This document shows positions 28,633 to 36,577 of a stretch of DNA of 64,000 bases, one piece after another; the first letter of the stretch is position 1; each line of letters opens with the position of its first letter. This stretch comes from an uncultured Porphyromonadaceae bacterium. Its GTDB lineage: Bacteria; Bacteroidota; Bacteroidia; Bacteroidales; Muribaculaceae. The notes below the pieces were generated by a model. That model was not told the DNA's origin and did no database searches. It was given only the letters and a program-made list of their open reading frames with translations. The DNA lies in assembly GCA_947177635.1 (NCBI GenBank), contig CAMWVQ010000001.1, positions 62,001-126,000 on the forward strand, written 5' to 3'. The position numbers and the translations under genes were made by a program.

Positions 28633-28671
28633 TTGGAAACTTCAATATAGTTTTTGTCTTGTGGTTCTCCC

Positions 28672-29544
28672 CTATTCAAACATGTCGTCGTAGTCCGCAC
28701 GAAGATAGCGGTTGGTGGCGAACAGGGCAGCTATCGCGCATATGGCCATCCCCACGATGAAAATAGCCACGAATATCAGGCCGACTGTGGCCCAGGGGAG
28801 CAGCGGCTCCAAGGCCTCGTCCCAGTTCTTTCCCCAGGCGATAAGGGCCGCCAACAGTCCGGAGGCCATTATCCCGGCGATGACACCCTGGATGAGGTTG
28901 GAGAGAATGAACGGGCGTCTTATGAAGCCCGGGGTGGCCCCGACAAGCTTCATAGTATGTATGAGGAAACGGCGGGAATACACTGTCAGACGTACCGTAT
29001 TGTTAATCAGCACAAAGGAAATCAGCAACAACGCGGCGGCTATGACAAGCATCACGGTGTTGAACATTCGGGCATTGCGGGTCAGGTTCTCAACCATGTC
29101 TGTGTTGACCGACACCTCGTCAACCCCCTCGAAACCACTCCAGACGCTTACGAGCGACGATATGCTGTCGACATTCGCCCAGTCTTTCCTCACGCGGATG
29201 TCAAACATCGGGGAGTAAGGGTTGACCCCCAGCATCTCCACCAGGGCCGGGCCGTCGCTGCCGGCCTCCTCCTTGAGGACATCCTCCGGTGAGAGGTATT
29301 TGTATTCCGACACGTATGGGGCCGACGCGCACAAATCCCGGAGCTTCCCTACATTCTCGGAAGGCACCGAATCGCACAGCACGACGGTAAATCCCATCTT
29401 CTCTTTCAGCTCCCTGTCGAGGGTGCTGAACGTGATATTTATTGAGGCCACGAGGCCGAGGATAAACAACACGAGGGTGACGCTGATAGTTGAAGTCACC
29501 CGGTCGCCCATCCCGGCCATACGGGAGTGATTCTTTTTCTCCAT
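28672..29544 (-). CDS. ftsX: Cell division protein FtsX (ABC permease-like)
   Basis: 290 residues. One N-terminal membrane helix (STISVTLVLFILGLVASI), a periplasmic domain of about 110 residues, and three C-terminal helices in FtsX layout. With FtsE it links division to peptidoglycan hydrolase control; ftsE is not adjacent here. An ATG at 29544 follows the -7 box by only about 10 nt, so the mRNA leader would be almost absent; Met codons 9 and 12 (29520, 29511) are possible starts and would still keep the first helix. Confidence 0.9.
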   Translation of the reverse strand: MEKKNHSRMAGMGDRVTSTISVTLVLFILGLVASINITFSTLDRELKEKMGFTVVLCDSVPSENVGKLRDLCASAPYVSEYKYLSPEDVLKEEAGSDGPALVEMLGVNPYSPMFDIRVRKDWANVDSISSLVSVWSGFEGVDEVSVNTDMVENLTRNARMFNTVMLVIAAALLLISFVLINNTVRLTVYSRRFLIHTMKLVGATPGFIRRPFILSNLIQGVIAGIMASGLLAALIAWGKNWDEALEPLLPWATVGLIFVAIFIVGMAICAIAALFATNRYLRADYDDMFE

Positions 29545-29554
29545 ATTTGTCGTG

Positions 29555-29586
29555 CAAAATTACAACATCAGGAAGCCCTTGTCAAT
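29555..29586 (-). promoter_or_regulatory. Promoter of the ftsX operon
   Basis: Minus strand: ATTG at -33 (29583-29586), 20-nt spacer, TAATTTTG at -7 (29555-29562). The -7 is an exact match and the -33 keeps TTG. The -33 overlaps the miaB terminator hairpin. Confidence 0.7.
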
Positions 29587-29596
29587 AGGCAAGGGC
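29575..29596 (-). terminator. Hairpin after miaB
   Basis: Seven-bp stem (29575-29581 with 29590-29596), 8-nt loop, 37 nt past the miaB stop on the minus strand. The T-run is weak, so this is a possible terminator only. Confidence 0.45.
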
Positions 29597-29633
29597 ATTT
29601 AAATGTATTAAAATTCCTAAAAGGGGGTCGCCG

Positions 29634-30992
29634 TCACTCGGCCAGGTCGCATATCAGCGTGGCCGAGGATGCGTCGCGGACAATCACCTTCACCAGGTCG
29701 CCTGTATGGTAGTCGCCCCGGGGGAAGACACAGGTCTTGTTCTGCTGTGTACGTCCCACCCACTGGTCGGTGCTGCGTTTCGACACACCCTCTACAAGCA
29801 CCTCGAACACCTTGCCGATGTCGCGGCGGTTAGACTCCGCTGAGAGACGGTTCTGAAGGGCAATCATACGGTTCAGTCGGTCAATCTTCACATCCTCAGG
29901 GACATTGTCAGGCATGGTGCGCGCCGCCAGAGTGCCCGGACGCTCCGAGTACTTGAACATGAAGGATGAATCAAACGCGGCCTCCTCCATCAGCGAAAGG
30001 GTCTGCTGGAAATCCTCCTCGGTCTCATCGTGGAATCCGGTGAAAAGGTCTGATGATATGCCGCAATCAGGGATGCGGCTGCGGATGGCCGCGACGCGCC
30101 CCAGATACCACTCACGTGTGTATTTGCGGTTCATCGCCTTCAACACGCTGTCTGAACCTGACTGTACCGGCAGATGGACGTGGTTGCAGATGTTGGGATA
30201 ACGGGCGATAACATCTATCGTGTTGTCACTCATATCCTTGGGATGGGAAGTTGTGAACCTGATTCGCATATCGGGAGCCGCGAGGGCAACGAGCTCAAGG
30301 AGGCGCGGGAAGTCGACCTCGTCACACCCCTCGGCGGCGTATTTGGCCGCCTCATCCCCTTTGTAACGGTAAGAGTTGACATTCTGCCCCAAAAGGGTCA
30401 CCTCGCGGAAACCGCGCTCGCGCAGGTCGGCAACCTCGTTGAGGATGCTTCCGGTTTCTCGGCTGCGCTCGCGTCCCCTGGTGTAAGGCACGATACAGTA
30501 TGAGCAGAAGTTGTTGCAGCCGCGCATGATGCTGACAAAGCCGCTCACGCGGTTGCCTCCGATACGCGAAGGTATCACGTCGCGATAGGTCTCGGTGGTG
30601 CTGAGTTCCACATTTATCGCTTTCTGGCCGGCCTCCACGGCCGCGAAGAGGTTGGGAAGGTCGAGATAGGCGTCAGGGCCCGCCACGAGGTCCACCCCGT
30701 GGTGCTCGATCAGAGAGTCCCTTACGCGCTCGGCCATACAGCCGATGACTCCAAGTATCAGCCGACCCGACTTCTTGCGGCGCAATGAGGCGAGATACTG
30801 CAGGCGGTTGACAATCTTCTGCTCGGCGTTGTCACGTATCGAGCAGGTGTTCAGCAATATCGCGTCTGCCTCCTCTGGGGCTGAGGCCTGGATGTAGCCA
30901 CAGACCCCGAGAATCGAGGCCACAACCTCGCTGTCGGCCACATTCATCTGGCAACCGTAGGTCTCTATGAAGAGTTTCTTGTCTTTTTCCAT
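29634..30992 (-). CDS. miaB: tRNA-2-methylthio-N6-dimethylallyladenosine synthase
   Basis: 452 residues. UPF0004 N-terminal domain (ETYGCQMNVADSE with the auxiliary cluster cysteines; LLNTCSIRDNAEQK), radical SAM core with CNNFCSYC, and a C-terminal TRAM domain. It methylthiolates A37 of tRNAs that read UNN codons. Divergent from the succinate CoA-transferase gene. Confidence 0.95.
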   Translation of the reverse strand: MEKDKKLFIETYGCQMNVADSEVVASILGVCGYIQASAPEEADAILLNTCSIRDNAEQKIVNRLQYLASLRRKKSGRLILGVIGCMAERVRDSLIEHHGVDLVAGPDAYLDLPNLFAAVEAGQKAINVELSTTETYRDVIPSRIGGNRVSGFVSIMRGCNNFCSYCIVPYTRGRERSRETGSILNEVADLRERGFREVTLLGQNVNSYRYKGDEAAKYAAEGCDEVDFPRLLELVALAAPDMRIRFTTSHPKDMSDNTIDVIARYPNICNHVHLPVQSGSDSVLKAMNRKYTREWYLGRVAAIRSRIPDCGISSDLFTGFHDETEEDFQQTLSLMEEAAFDSSFMFKYSERPGTLAARTMPDNVPEDVKIDRLNRMIALQNRLSAESNRRDIGKVFEVLVEGVSKRSTDQWVGRTQQNKTCVFPRGDYHTGDLVKVIVRDASSATLICDLAE

Positions 30993-31053
30993 CTGATTTT
31001 TACGGCGTTATAAAGCGACACACCTGAAATATGCCGAAAAACACCTGAATAAA

Positions 31054-31085
31054 TTTGTCAGTGATGCACAAATACTTTATTTTTG
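31054..31085 (+). promoter_or_regulatory. Consensus promoter of the succinate CoA-transferase gene
   Basis: TTTG (31054-31057), 20-nt spacer, TATTTTTG (31078-31085). Both boxes match the Bacteroidetes consensus. It lies 37 nt before the ATG at 31122. Confidence 0.8.
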
Positions 31086-31121
31086 CGCAAAATTACGAAA
31101 AAAACCTGAAACCAATCTATC

Positions 31122-32615
31122 ATGGGATACGAATTTATCTCGCCGGCTGAAGCAGCCGAAATGATTTGCAACGGGAACACCCTCGGCCTATCGGGTTTCA
31201 CTGCACCCGGCAACCCCAAGAGCATCACAGAAGCGCTGGCAGCGAAAGCCGCACGCGAGCATGAACAGGGAAGAGAATTCAAGGTGAACATTTTCACCGG
31301 GGCCTCCACAAACGACCATGTGGACGGCATCCTGTCACGCAACAACGCCATAAACATGCGCGCGCCATACCAGAACACCCCTGACCTTCGCAAGCGCATC
31401 AACTCCCACGACACCCACTACTTCGACCGTCACCTCTCAGAGATGGCCCAGGAGATGCGTTACGGCTTCTACGGCGATATCGACTTCGCGATTATCGAGG
31501 CTGCCGCCATTGACGAGAACGGAGAGATCCTGCTCGGATGCGGGGTGGGCAACATCCCCACATATGCTCCCCGGGCCAAGAAAATATTCATCGAGCTAAA
31601 CGAGGCGCTGCCCCAGGCTCTGATGGGTATGCACGACATATATCTCCCCGCCGATCCCCCTTACCGCCGCGAGATTCCCATCTACACACCCAAGGACCGC
31701 GCCGGACGCCCCACCCTCAAGGTTGACCCCTCAAAGGTCGTCGGAATCGTGCGCACCAACTCCCTTGACGGCGTGAAAGCTTTCACCAAGCCCGACGAGG
31801 TTTCGGAACGCATCGGCGCCAATGTGGTGAACTTCCTGATTTCAGAATACCGCAAGGGACGCATCCCCAAGGAGTTCCTCCCCCTCCAGAGCGGCGTGGG
31901 CAATGTTGCAAACGCAGTGCTCCATTACCTCTGCCTCGACAAGGAACTGCCCAACTTCATGATGTACACCGAGGTCGTGCAGGACTCTGTGCTCGAACTG
32001 CTGCGCCGTGGCAAATGCTCCTTCGCCAGCACCTGCTCGATGACCTTCTCAGATGAGGTGGAAAGCCAGCTCTTCGCCGACATGGATTTCTTCCACGACA
32101 AAATCATGCTGCGTCCTGCCGAGATTTCCAACAATCCCGAGGTGATACGCCGACTCGGAGTCATAGCCATGAACACCGCCCTCGAAGCTGACATCTTCGG
32201 AAACGTCAACTCCACCCATGTGCTCGGCACAAAGATGATGAACGGCATCGGCGGCTCGGGAGACTTCACCCGTAACGGCTTCCTCTCGATTTTCTCCTGC
32301 CCCTCAATCACAAAGGAGGGCCTGATAAGCAACATCGTCCCCCACGTGTCACACCACGACCATTCAGAGCACTCGGTAGACATCCTCATCACAGACCAGG
32401 GTATCGCCGACCTCCGCGCCAAGGATCCCGTGCAGCGCGCGGAAACCATAATCGAGAATTGCGCCCACCCGATGTACCGCGAGCTCCTTTGGGACTACCT
32501 CAAGATGGGCAAGGGAGGCCAGACCCCGGCCACGCTCCACGCGGCCTATGCTTTCCACACCGCATTCGCCGAAACAGGGGATATGCGCAATGTGGATTTC
32601 GCCAAATACCTCTAA
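31122..32615 (+). CDS. Succinate CoA-transferase / acetyl-CoA hydrolase family
   Basis: 497 residues, a class I CoA-transferase. The catalytic glutamate is visible as Glu284 (MMYTEVVQDS), with GVGNVANAV and GIGGSGDF loops of the acetyl-CoA hydrolase/succinyl-CoA:acetate transferase family. In propionate-forming Bacteroidales this enzyme moves CoA between succinate, propionate and acetate at the end of fermentation. It has its own consensus promoter and is followed by a strong terminator, so it is probably a monocistronic, highly expressed gene. Confidence 0.92.
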   Translation: MGYEFISPAEAAEMICNGNTLGLSGFTAPGNPKSITEALAAKAAREHEQGREFKVNIFTGASTNDHVDGILSRNNAINMRAPYQNTPDLRKRINSHDTHYFDRHLSEMAQEMRYGFYGDIDFAIIEAAAIDENGEILLGCGVGNIPTYAPRAKKIFIELNEALPQALMGMHDIYLPADPPYRREIPIYTPKDRAGRPTLKVDPSKVVGIVRTNSLDGVKAFTKPDEVSERIGANVVNFLISEYRKGRIPKEFLPLQSGVGNVANAVLHYLCLDKELPNFMMYTEVVQDSVLELLRRGKCSFASTCSMTFSDEVESQLFADMDFFHDKIMLRPAEISNNPEVIRRLGVIAMNTALEADIFGNVNSTHVLGTKMMNGIGGSGDFTRNGFLSIFSCPSITKEGLISNIVPHVSHHDHSEHSVDILITDQGIADLRAKDPVQRAETIIENCAHPMYRELLWDYLKMGKGGQTPATLHAAYAFHTAFAETGDMRNVDFAKYL

Positions 32616-32652
32616 TCCCCCAGCAGACCAGACCATCAACCACTAATACCAG

Positions 32653-32693
32653 GGACGTAACGCGCCGGATTCTTCCATCCGCGCGTTACGTCC
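32653..32693 (+). terminator. Terminator after the CoA-transferase gene
   Basis: Twelve-bp outer stem (32653-32664 with 32682-32693) plus a 5-bp inner stem separated by one bulged base, closed by a 6-nt loop. It lies 37 nt after the stop codon. Confidence 0.75.
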
Positions 32694-32719
32694 TTGTCGC
32701 CTGAAATAGCCGCCTGAAA

Positions 32720-33649
32720 ATGAAAATAGCCGCGCTGAGACAAAAAATAAAGCCCTGGATGCTCCCGATAGCAATGCTGACCGGACTGGTGTTCCACGAA
32801 TATATCCACCACATCGCATTCCTGTCGAAATACCTCATCTTCACAATGCTGCTTATCACCTACTGTAGGGTGAGACTCAGCGACTTCCACACAGGGCCCT
32901 ACATATGGTGGCTTCTCGGCGTGCAGATTCTGGGAGCGGCGGCCGTCTACCTGGCCATCGCACCCTTCAGCCGCGAACTCGCCCAAGGGGCATTCATATG
33001 CATCTTCTGCCCGACAGCCACGGCAGCCCCGGTGATAACCGGGATGCTCGGAGGCTCCGTCTCGAAGGTCGCCACCTACTCCCTGTTCAGCCACATATCC
33101 GTAGCGTTCCTCGCCCCGTTGCTGCTTTCATATATGGAACCGGGCGCGGAGACAACCTTCCTTGAGTCCACAGTGTCGATAAGCACGAGTGTGCTTCCGC
33201 TAATCATCGGCCCCCTCGCACTGGCGTTGTTGCTTCAGCGGTTCGCCCCCAAGGCTCATTCCGGAATAGCGAACCACCAGGGACTGTCATTCTACATCTG
33301 GGCCGTGGCCCTCATCATAGTTGTAGGCAACTCTGTCAGCTTCCTGCTCAGACAACCAGCCGACAAGCTTCCCGAAATCCTCTGGCTGGGCGCGATATCA
33401 TTAGCGGCATGCCTATTGCTGTTCTACACGGGCAGAAAAATCGGAGGACATTTCGGAGACAAGGTCTCCGGAGCCCAAAGCCTCGGGCAGAAAAACACGG
33501 TGCTCGCCATTTGGCTCGCCCTGACATTCCTCAACCCTGTGGTGTCAGCGGCCCCGGCGGCCTATGTGGCCTGGCACAACACCGTCAACTCCTACCAGAT
33601 TTACCGTCAGGAGAAAAAGAAATCAGCTGGCAGAATCCGACGCGCCTGA
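32720..33649 (+). CDS. BASS-type (bile acid:sodium symporter-like) transporter
   Basis: 309 residues with about nine or ten membrane helices. The SBF/BASS-like core is suggested by AQGAFICIFCPTATAAPVITGMLGG and the later LALTFLNPVVSAAPAAY segment. Substrate not predictable; relatives carry bile acids, pantoate or 2-keto acids. Starts 26 nt after the terminator and reads toward the Crp/Fnr gene. Confidence 0.7.
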   Translation: MKIAALRQKIKPWMLPIAMLTGLVFHEYIHHIAFLSKYLIFTMLLITYCRVRLSDFHTGPYIWWLLGVQILGAAAVYLAIAPFSRELAQGAFICIFCPTATAAPVITGMLGGSVSKVATYSLFSHISVAFLAPLLLSYMEPGAETTFLESTVSISTSVLPLIIGPLALALLLQRFAPKAHSGIANHQGLSFYIWAVALIIVVGNSVSFLLRQPADKLPEILWLGAISLAACLLLFYTGRKIGGHFGDKVSGAQSLGQKNTVLAIWLALTFLNPVVSAAPAAYVAWHNTVNSYQIYRQEKKKSAGRIRRA

Positions 33650-33823
33650 TAACTTTAGCCCACCCGTGATTGTTAATAACACAAGATAAGATGTGTCAAG
33701 ACTAAACCGGCGCGGAACGTCGACAGGCACATCCTCTCAGCTCTGACCGCTTCTCTCCGGCCATCGCCGGCACCGGGCGCATTGGCCATAGCCATAACAT
33801 ACATCAACCATTCAACACCCCTG

Positions 33824-34504
33824 ATGATGGACAGCATGTTCCAGACATTGATGCGAATGCCGCTATTCCACGGCGTGTCATACAACAAACTATCCGAGAT
33901 TCTCGGCAAACATCGGTTTCACTTCCTGAAATACGCCGACAATGACAGAATCATCTCGGCCGGAGACCTGTGTACTCACCTCTCCACTGTGGTCTCCGGG
34001 AAAGTCAGGATGACTGTCGCCAACGCGGACGGCCGCGTGAAGGTTTCACAGACCCTTGAATCTCCCGAGCCAATCGCCCCCGATTTCTTTTTCGGGCGCA
34101 CCACCCGTTATCCGGCCTCTGTGACAGCCATCGGCCAGTGTGGAATCATGCAGATTGAGAAGAAAGATTACATCGAAATCATAAATTCAGACAGCGTCTT
34201 CCTGTTCAATTACCTGAACATGCTCTCGATGAACGCGCAACTCTCTACCGACGGGGTACTGGCCCTGACCTCCGGAGACCTCCGCAAACGCATCGCCTAC
34301 TGGATTGTCGCCTTGACCCAACTAAACGGCAAGGATATTGTGATGGAATGTCGCCAACGCGACCTCTATTCCGTCTTCGGTGTCCCCAGACAGTCGCTCA
34401 CCGCGGCTCTGTCTGAAATGAAAGCTGCCGGACTGCTCGATTTCTCCACTTCAAGCATCGAGGTCAACGACCGTCGGAAACTTCTCGACCTACTCGAATC
34501 ATAA
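33824..34504 (+). CDS. Crp/Fnr family transcriptional regulator
   Basis: 226 residues. N-terminal cyclic-nucleotide-binding-like domain (about 10-125: FHFLKYADNDRIISAGDLCTHLSTVVSGKVRM) and a C-terminal winged HTH (QRDLYSVFGVPRQSLTAALSEMK). No Fnr-type cysteine cluster is visible, so an oxygen-sensing iron-sulfur site is unlikely. The frame opens with TTG at 33782; the ATG pair at 33824/33827 is preferred. The gene ends at a strong terminator. Confidence 0.85.
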   Translation: MMDSMFQTLMRMPLFHGVSYNKLSEILGKHRFHFLKYADNDRIISAGDLCTHLSTVVSGKVRMTVANADGRVKVSQTLESPEPIAPDFFFGRTTRYPASVTAIGQCGIMQIEKKDYIEIINSDSVFLFNYLNMLSMNAQLSTDGVLALTSGDLRKRIAYWIVALTQLNGKDIVMECRQRDLYSVFGVPRQSLTAALSEMKAAGLLDFSTSSIEVNDRRKLLDLLES

Positions 34505-34519
34505 CACCGTTTTTTCTTC

Positions 34520-34547
34520 AGAGCATCATACGATGATGCTCTTTTTT
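34520..34547 (+). terminator. Rho-independent terminator after the Crp/Fnr gene
   Basis: Perfect 10-bp stem (34520-34529 with 34533-34542), 3-nt loop, followed by six T. Confidence 0.9.
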
Positions 34548-34563
34548 ATATGGCATCTGAATA

Positions 34564-34676
34564 AATATAGATTGATTTTGCCTATATAAACATCTATATA
34601 TGTCTATATTAAAAAATACATATATCACTGAGTATCAACACTTATATCCTAATTAGCCCCTATATCAATCTATATT
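34564..34676. repeat. AT-rich segment bounded by a 12-bp inverted repeat
   Basis: Arms 34564-34575 and 34665-34676 are perfect inverted copies. The interior is rich in TATA/CTATAT words and has no ORF. Chance is possible in such AT-rich sequence. Confidence 0.4.
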
Positions 34677-34701
34677 ATAGTCATATCATAGGTTTCAACT
34701 C

Positions 34702-34732
34702 TTGACAAACCCGACTTTCTGTTATAATTTTG
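34702..34732 (+). promoter_or_regulatory. Promoter of a candidate non-coding RNA
   Basis: CTTG-type -33 (TTG at 34702-34704), 20-nt spacer, exact -7 TAATTTTG (34725-34732). No protein start follows within 500 nt. Confidence 0.7.
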
Positions 34733-34737
34733 CATTG

Positions 34738-34979
34738 TGAAATTTTTCAGACACCCCGGCAAATCCGGGCATCTGAATAGGATTAAAGACAAAAGGATTT
34801 GTTTGATTTATTTTAAGGAATTAGTTTTTAGGGTTAGTATTAGTGATTCAGGCTACGACCCTGTATCACGTTTCTAAGAAGATAATAATCGTGTTTTATG
34901 TTAGGTTTGTTATCCATCGGCTGAAAACGCCGAGGAAAAACTAAAGGACTGGTCCGCGAGGGTCGGTCCTTAGTTTTTT
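34738..34979 (+). ncRNA. Candidate structured small RNA, about 240 nt
   Basis: The stretch lies between a consensus promoter (34702-34732) and a terminator with a long stem (34936-34978). No ORF longer than a few codons is seen. Three further hairpins are visible: 34746-34777 (6-bp plus 5-bp stems with a small internal loop), 34843-34869 (GTGAT/CAGG type stem, about 9 bp), and 34917-34933 (5 bp). I do not recognise it as tmRNA, RNase P RNA or SRP RNA; a 6S-type or lineage-specific sRNA is possible. The 5' end is estimated from the promoter. Confidence 0.55.
34936..34979 (+). terminator. Terminator of the candidate RNA
   Basis: Left arm 34936-34949, right arm 34966-34978, one bulged base; A-run before and T-run after, as in a bidirectional intrinsic terminator. 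Confidence 0.75.
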
Positions 34980-34995
34980 ATGTCGGCCACATAAC

Positions 34996-35084
34996 AATAT
35001 ACGATATGCACGATAATATACGATATACACGCATAGGAGAAGGAATACGGGTATTGGAGGGATACGAGGTATTTGAGGGATACG
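34996..35084. repeat. Two pairs of 17-nt tandem repeats upstream of the OmpA gene
   Basis: Pair one: 34996-35012 and 35015-35031 (16 of 17 identical, 19-nt period). Pair two: 35050-35066 and 35068-35084 (16 of 17 identical, 18-nt period, shared core GAGGGATACG). They lie between the candidate RNA terminator and the OmpA promoter. No ORF here. Confidence 0.65.
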
Positions 35085-35152
35085 TTGGCGAAAGACCCTC
35101 CCCGTTAACATTTACTTCATGAACCAAAAAAAAGACAATGGTGTTTATCTGA

Positions 35153-35160
35153 TAACTTTG
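35153..35160 (+). promoter_or_regulatory. -7 element of the OmpA-family gene
   Basis: TAACTTTG, exact TAnnTTTG, giving a leader of about 80 nt to the ATG at 35247. No -33 TTTG at 19-21 nt. Confidence 0.5.
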
Positions 35161-35246
35161 CTTAAAACCCTATTTTCAGAACCGGCCACAGACCGGCTGA
35201 TTCAATCAACAGCTCTATGAATTGTAGAACCAAAAACTTACGAGTG

Positions 35247-36455
35247 ATGAAAAAACAACTATTTTTTGCCACGACAGCTCTTTGTTGCGGGCTTCTGACA
35301 TCCTTCAATGCCAACGCCCAGGACGCCGTTGTTGTCGAGGAAGAGAGCGTCAGTGTGGTAGATGTCGCCAACTGCAAGACAAATTACGCCGTCAACGGCC
35401 ATGACAACTGGTTCATCCAGCTGGGTGCAGGTATCGATGTGCCTCTGTTTGAGAACGAACTCGCCGTCGGCGATGCCAAACGCCATATCACCGCCACCTA
35501 CAACGGTGCTGTCGGCCGCTGGTTCTCTCCCTACATGGCATTCCGCATCAGCGCCTACGGCGGCGCATGGCACTGGGACAACGTATCATACTCCAAAGCC
35601 AAATTCGCCAACGTAAACTTCGACTTCATGTGGGATATGTGCAATTCCCTCGGCGGCGTCGACCCTGACCGTCCTGTCAGCGTGATTCCATTCGTGGGTA
35701 TCGGAGGAACATATGTTTGGGGCATCGAGTCTGACGGCACGAACGTTTACCGCGAAGGGAAATCCCGCAACCGCCAGTGGGCGCTCCCTGTGTCAGCCGG
35801 TATCCAGTTCCGCTTCCGCCTCTGCCGCTATTGCGACTTCTTCCTTGAAGGACGCGCCTCATTCTACGGCGACAATGTCAACGGCGCGGCCATCGACGCT
35901 CCTGTCGACATCAACATCCAGGCCATCGGCGGTTTCTCATTCAACCTCGGCGGCGTGAACTACCAGGCCTACAACGCCTGCAAGGATCAGGCTTACATCG
36001 CTTCGCTCAACAATCAGGTCAACAACCTCCGTGGCGAACTGGCCACTACCGCAGCCGCCCTCGCAGCCGCCCAGTCTCAGCTCCCCTGCCCCGAGGTGAC
36101 ACAGCCCGATTGTCCCGAGTCAACAGCAGCGCCCCTCATGTCGACCGTACGCTTCACCATCAATTCCGCCAAGATTTCAGACGAGGAGATGGTCAACGTC
36201 TACAACACCGCTGAATACCTCAAGAGCAATCCTGACGTGAAGGTCCTCATCAAGGGTTACGCCGACAAGGACACCGGCAGCTCGGAATACAACCAGAAGC
36301 TCTCTGAGCGTCGTGCCCAGGCAGTCTATGACACCCTCACCAAGACCTACGGCATCAACGCCAGCCGTCTCTCCATCGACGCCGAAGGCAGCACCCAGCA
36401 GCCTTACTCGACCAACGACTGGAACCGAATCGTAATCTTCGTTCCCGGAAACTGA
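35247..36455 (+). CDS. OmpA-family outer membrane protein
   Basis: 402 residues. Signal peptide (MKKQLFFATTALCCGLLTSFNANAQ), an N-terminal beta-barrel (to about residue 240), a short Ala/Gln-rich coiled coil (LNNQVNNLRGELATTAAALAAAQ), and a C-terminal OmpA domain that binds peptidoglycan (IKGYADKDTGSSEYNQKLSERRAQAV). The frame opens ten codons earlier at 35217, but the signal peptide sets the start at 35247. Likely an abundant structural outer membrane protein. Confidence 0.92.
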   Translation: MKKQLFFATTALCCGLLTSFNANAQDAVVVEEESVSVVDVANCKTNYAVNGHDNWFIQLGAGIDVPLFENELAVGDAKRHITATYNGAVGRWFSPYMAFRISAYGGAWHWDNVSYSKAKFANVNFDFMWDMCNSLGGVDPDRPVSVIPFVGIGGTYVWGIESDGTNVYREGKSRNRQWALPVSAGIQFRFRLCRYCDFFLEGRASFYGDNVNGAAIDAPVDINIQAIGGFSFNLGGVNYQAYNACKDQAYIASLNNQVNNLRGELATTAAALAAAQSQLPCPEVTQPDCPESTAAPLMSTVRFTINSAKISDEEMVNVYNTAEYLKSNPDVKVLIKGYADKDTGSSEYNQKLSERRAQAVYDTLTKTYGINASRLSIDAEGSTQQPYSTNDWNRIVIFVPGN

Positions 36456-36497
36456 CAAAAATCTCATAACGATTGACAGACGGGCGTAAGCCCGCAG

Positions 36498-36531
36498 GCT
36501 CCCGGCGCCGCCATCGGCTCCGGGAGCTTTT
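36498..36531 (+). terminator. Terminator after the OmpA gene
   Basis: Eight-bp GC-rich stem (36498-36505 with 36520-36527), 14-nt loop, then TTTT, about 40 nt past the stop. Confidence 0.75.
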
Positions 36532-36565
36532 CTGTGATTATTCGCCTCGGACGGAAAAAAAGATG

Positions 36566-36573
36566 TAACTTTG
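36566..36573 (+). promoter_or_regulatory. -7 element of the DAHP synthase gene
   Basis: TAACTTTG, exact TAnnTTTG, only 4 nt before the GTG start of the longest frame. No matching -33 box. Confidence 0.45.
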
Positions 36574-36577
36574 CACC

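Noticed and set aside
34700..34730. Sigma70 E. coli-like promoter (TTGACA / TATAAT)
   Set aside because: Spacing would be about 15 nt; the Bacteroidetes-type TTG-20-TAATTTTG reading fits the rest of the window better.
34996..35084. Short repeats as a CRISPR remnant
   Set aside because: Repeats of 17 nt with 1-2 nt between copies leave no spacers, and no cas gene is present.
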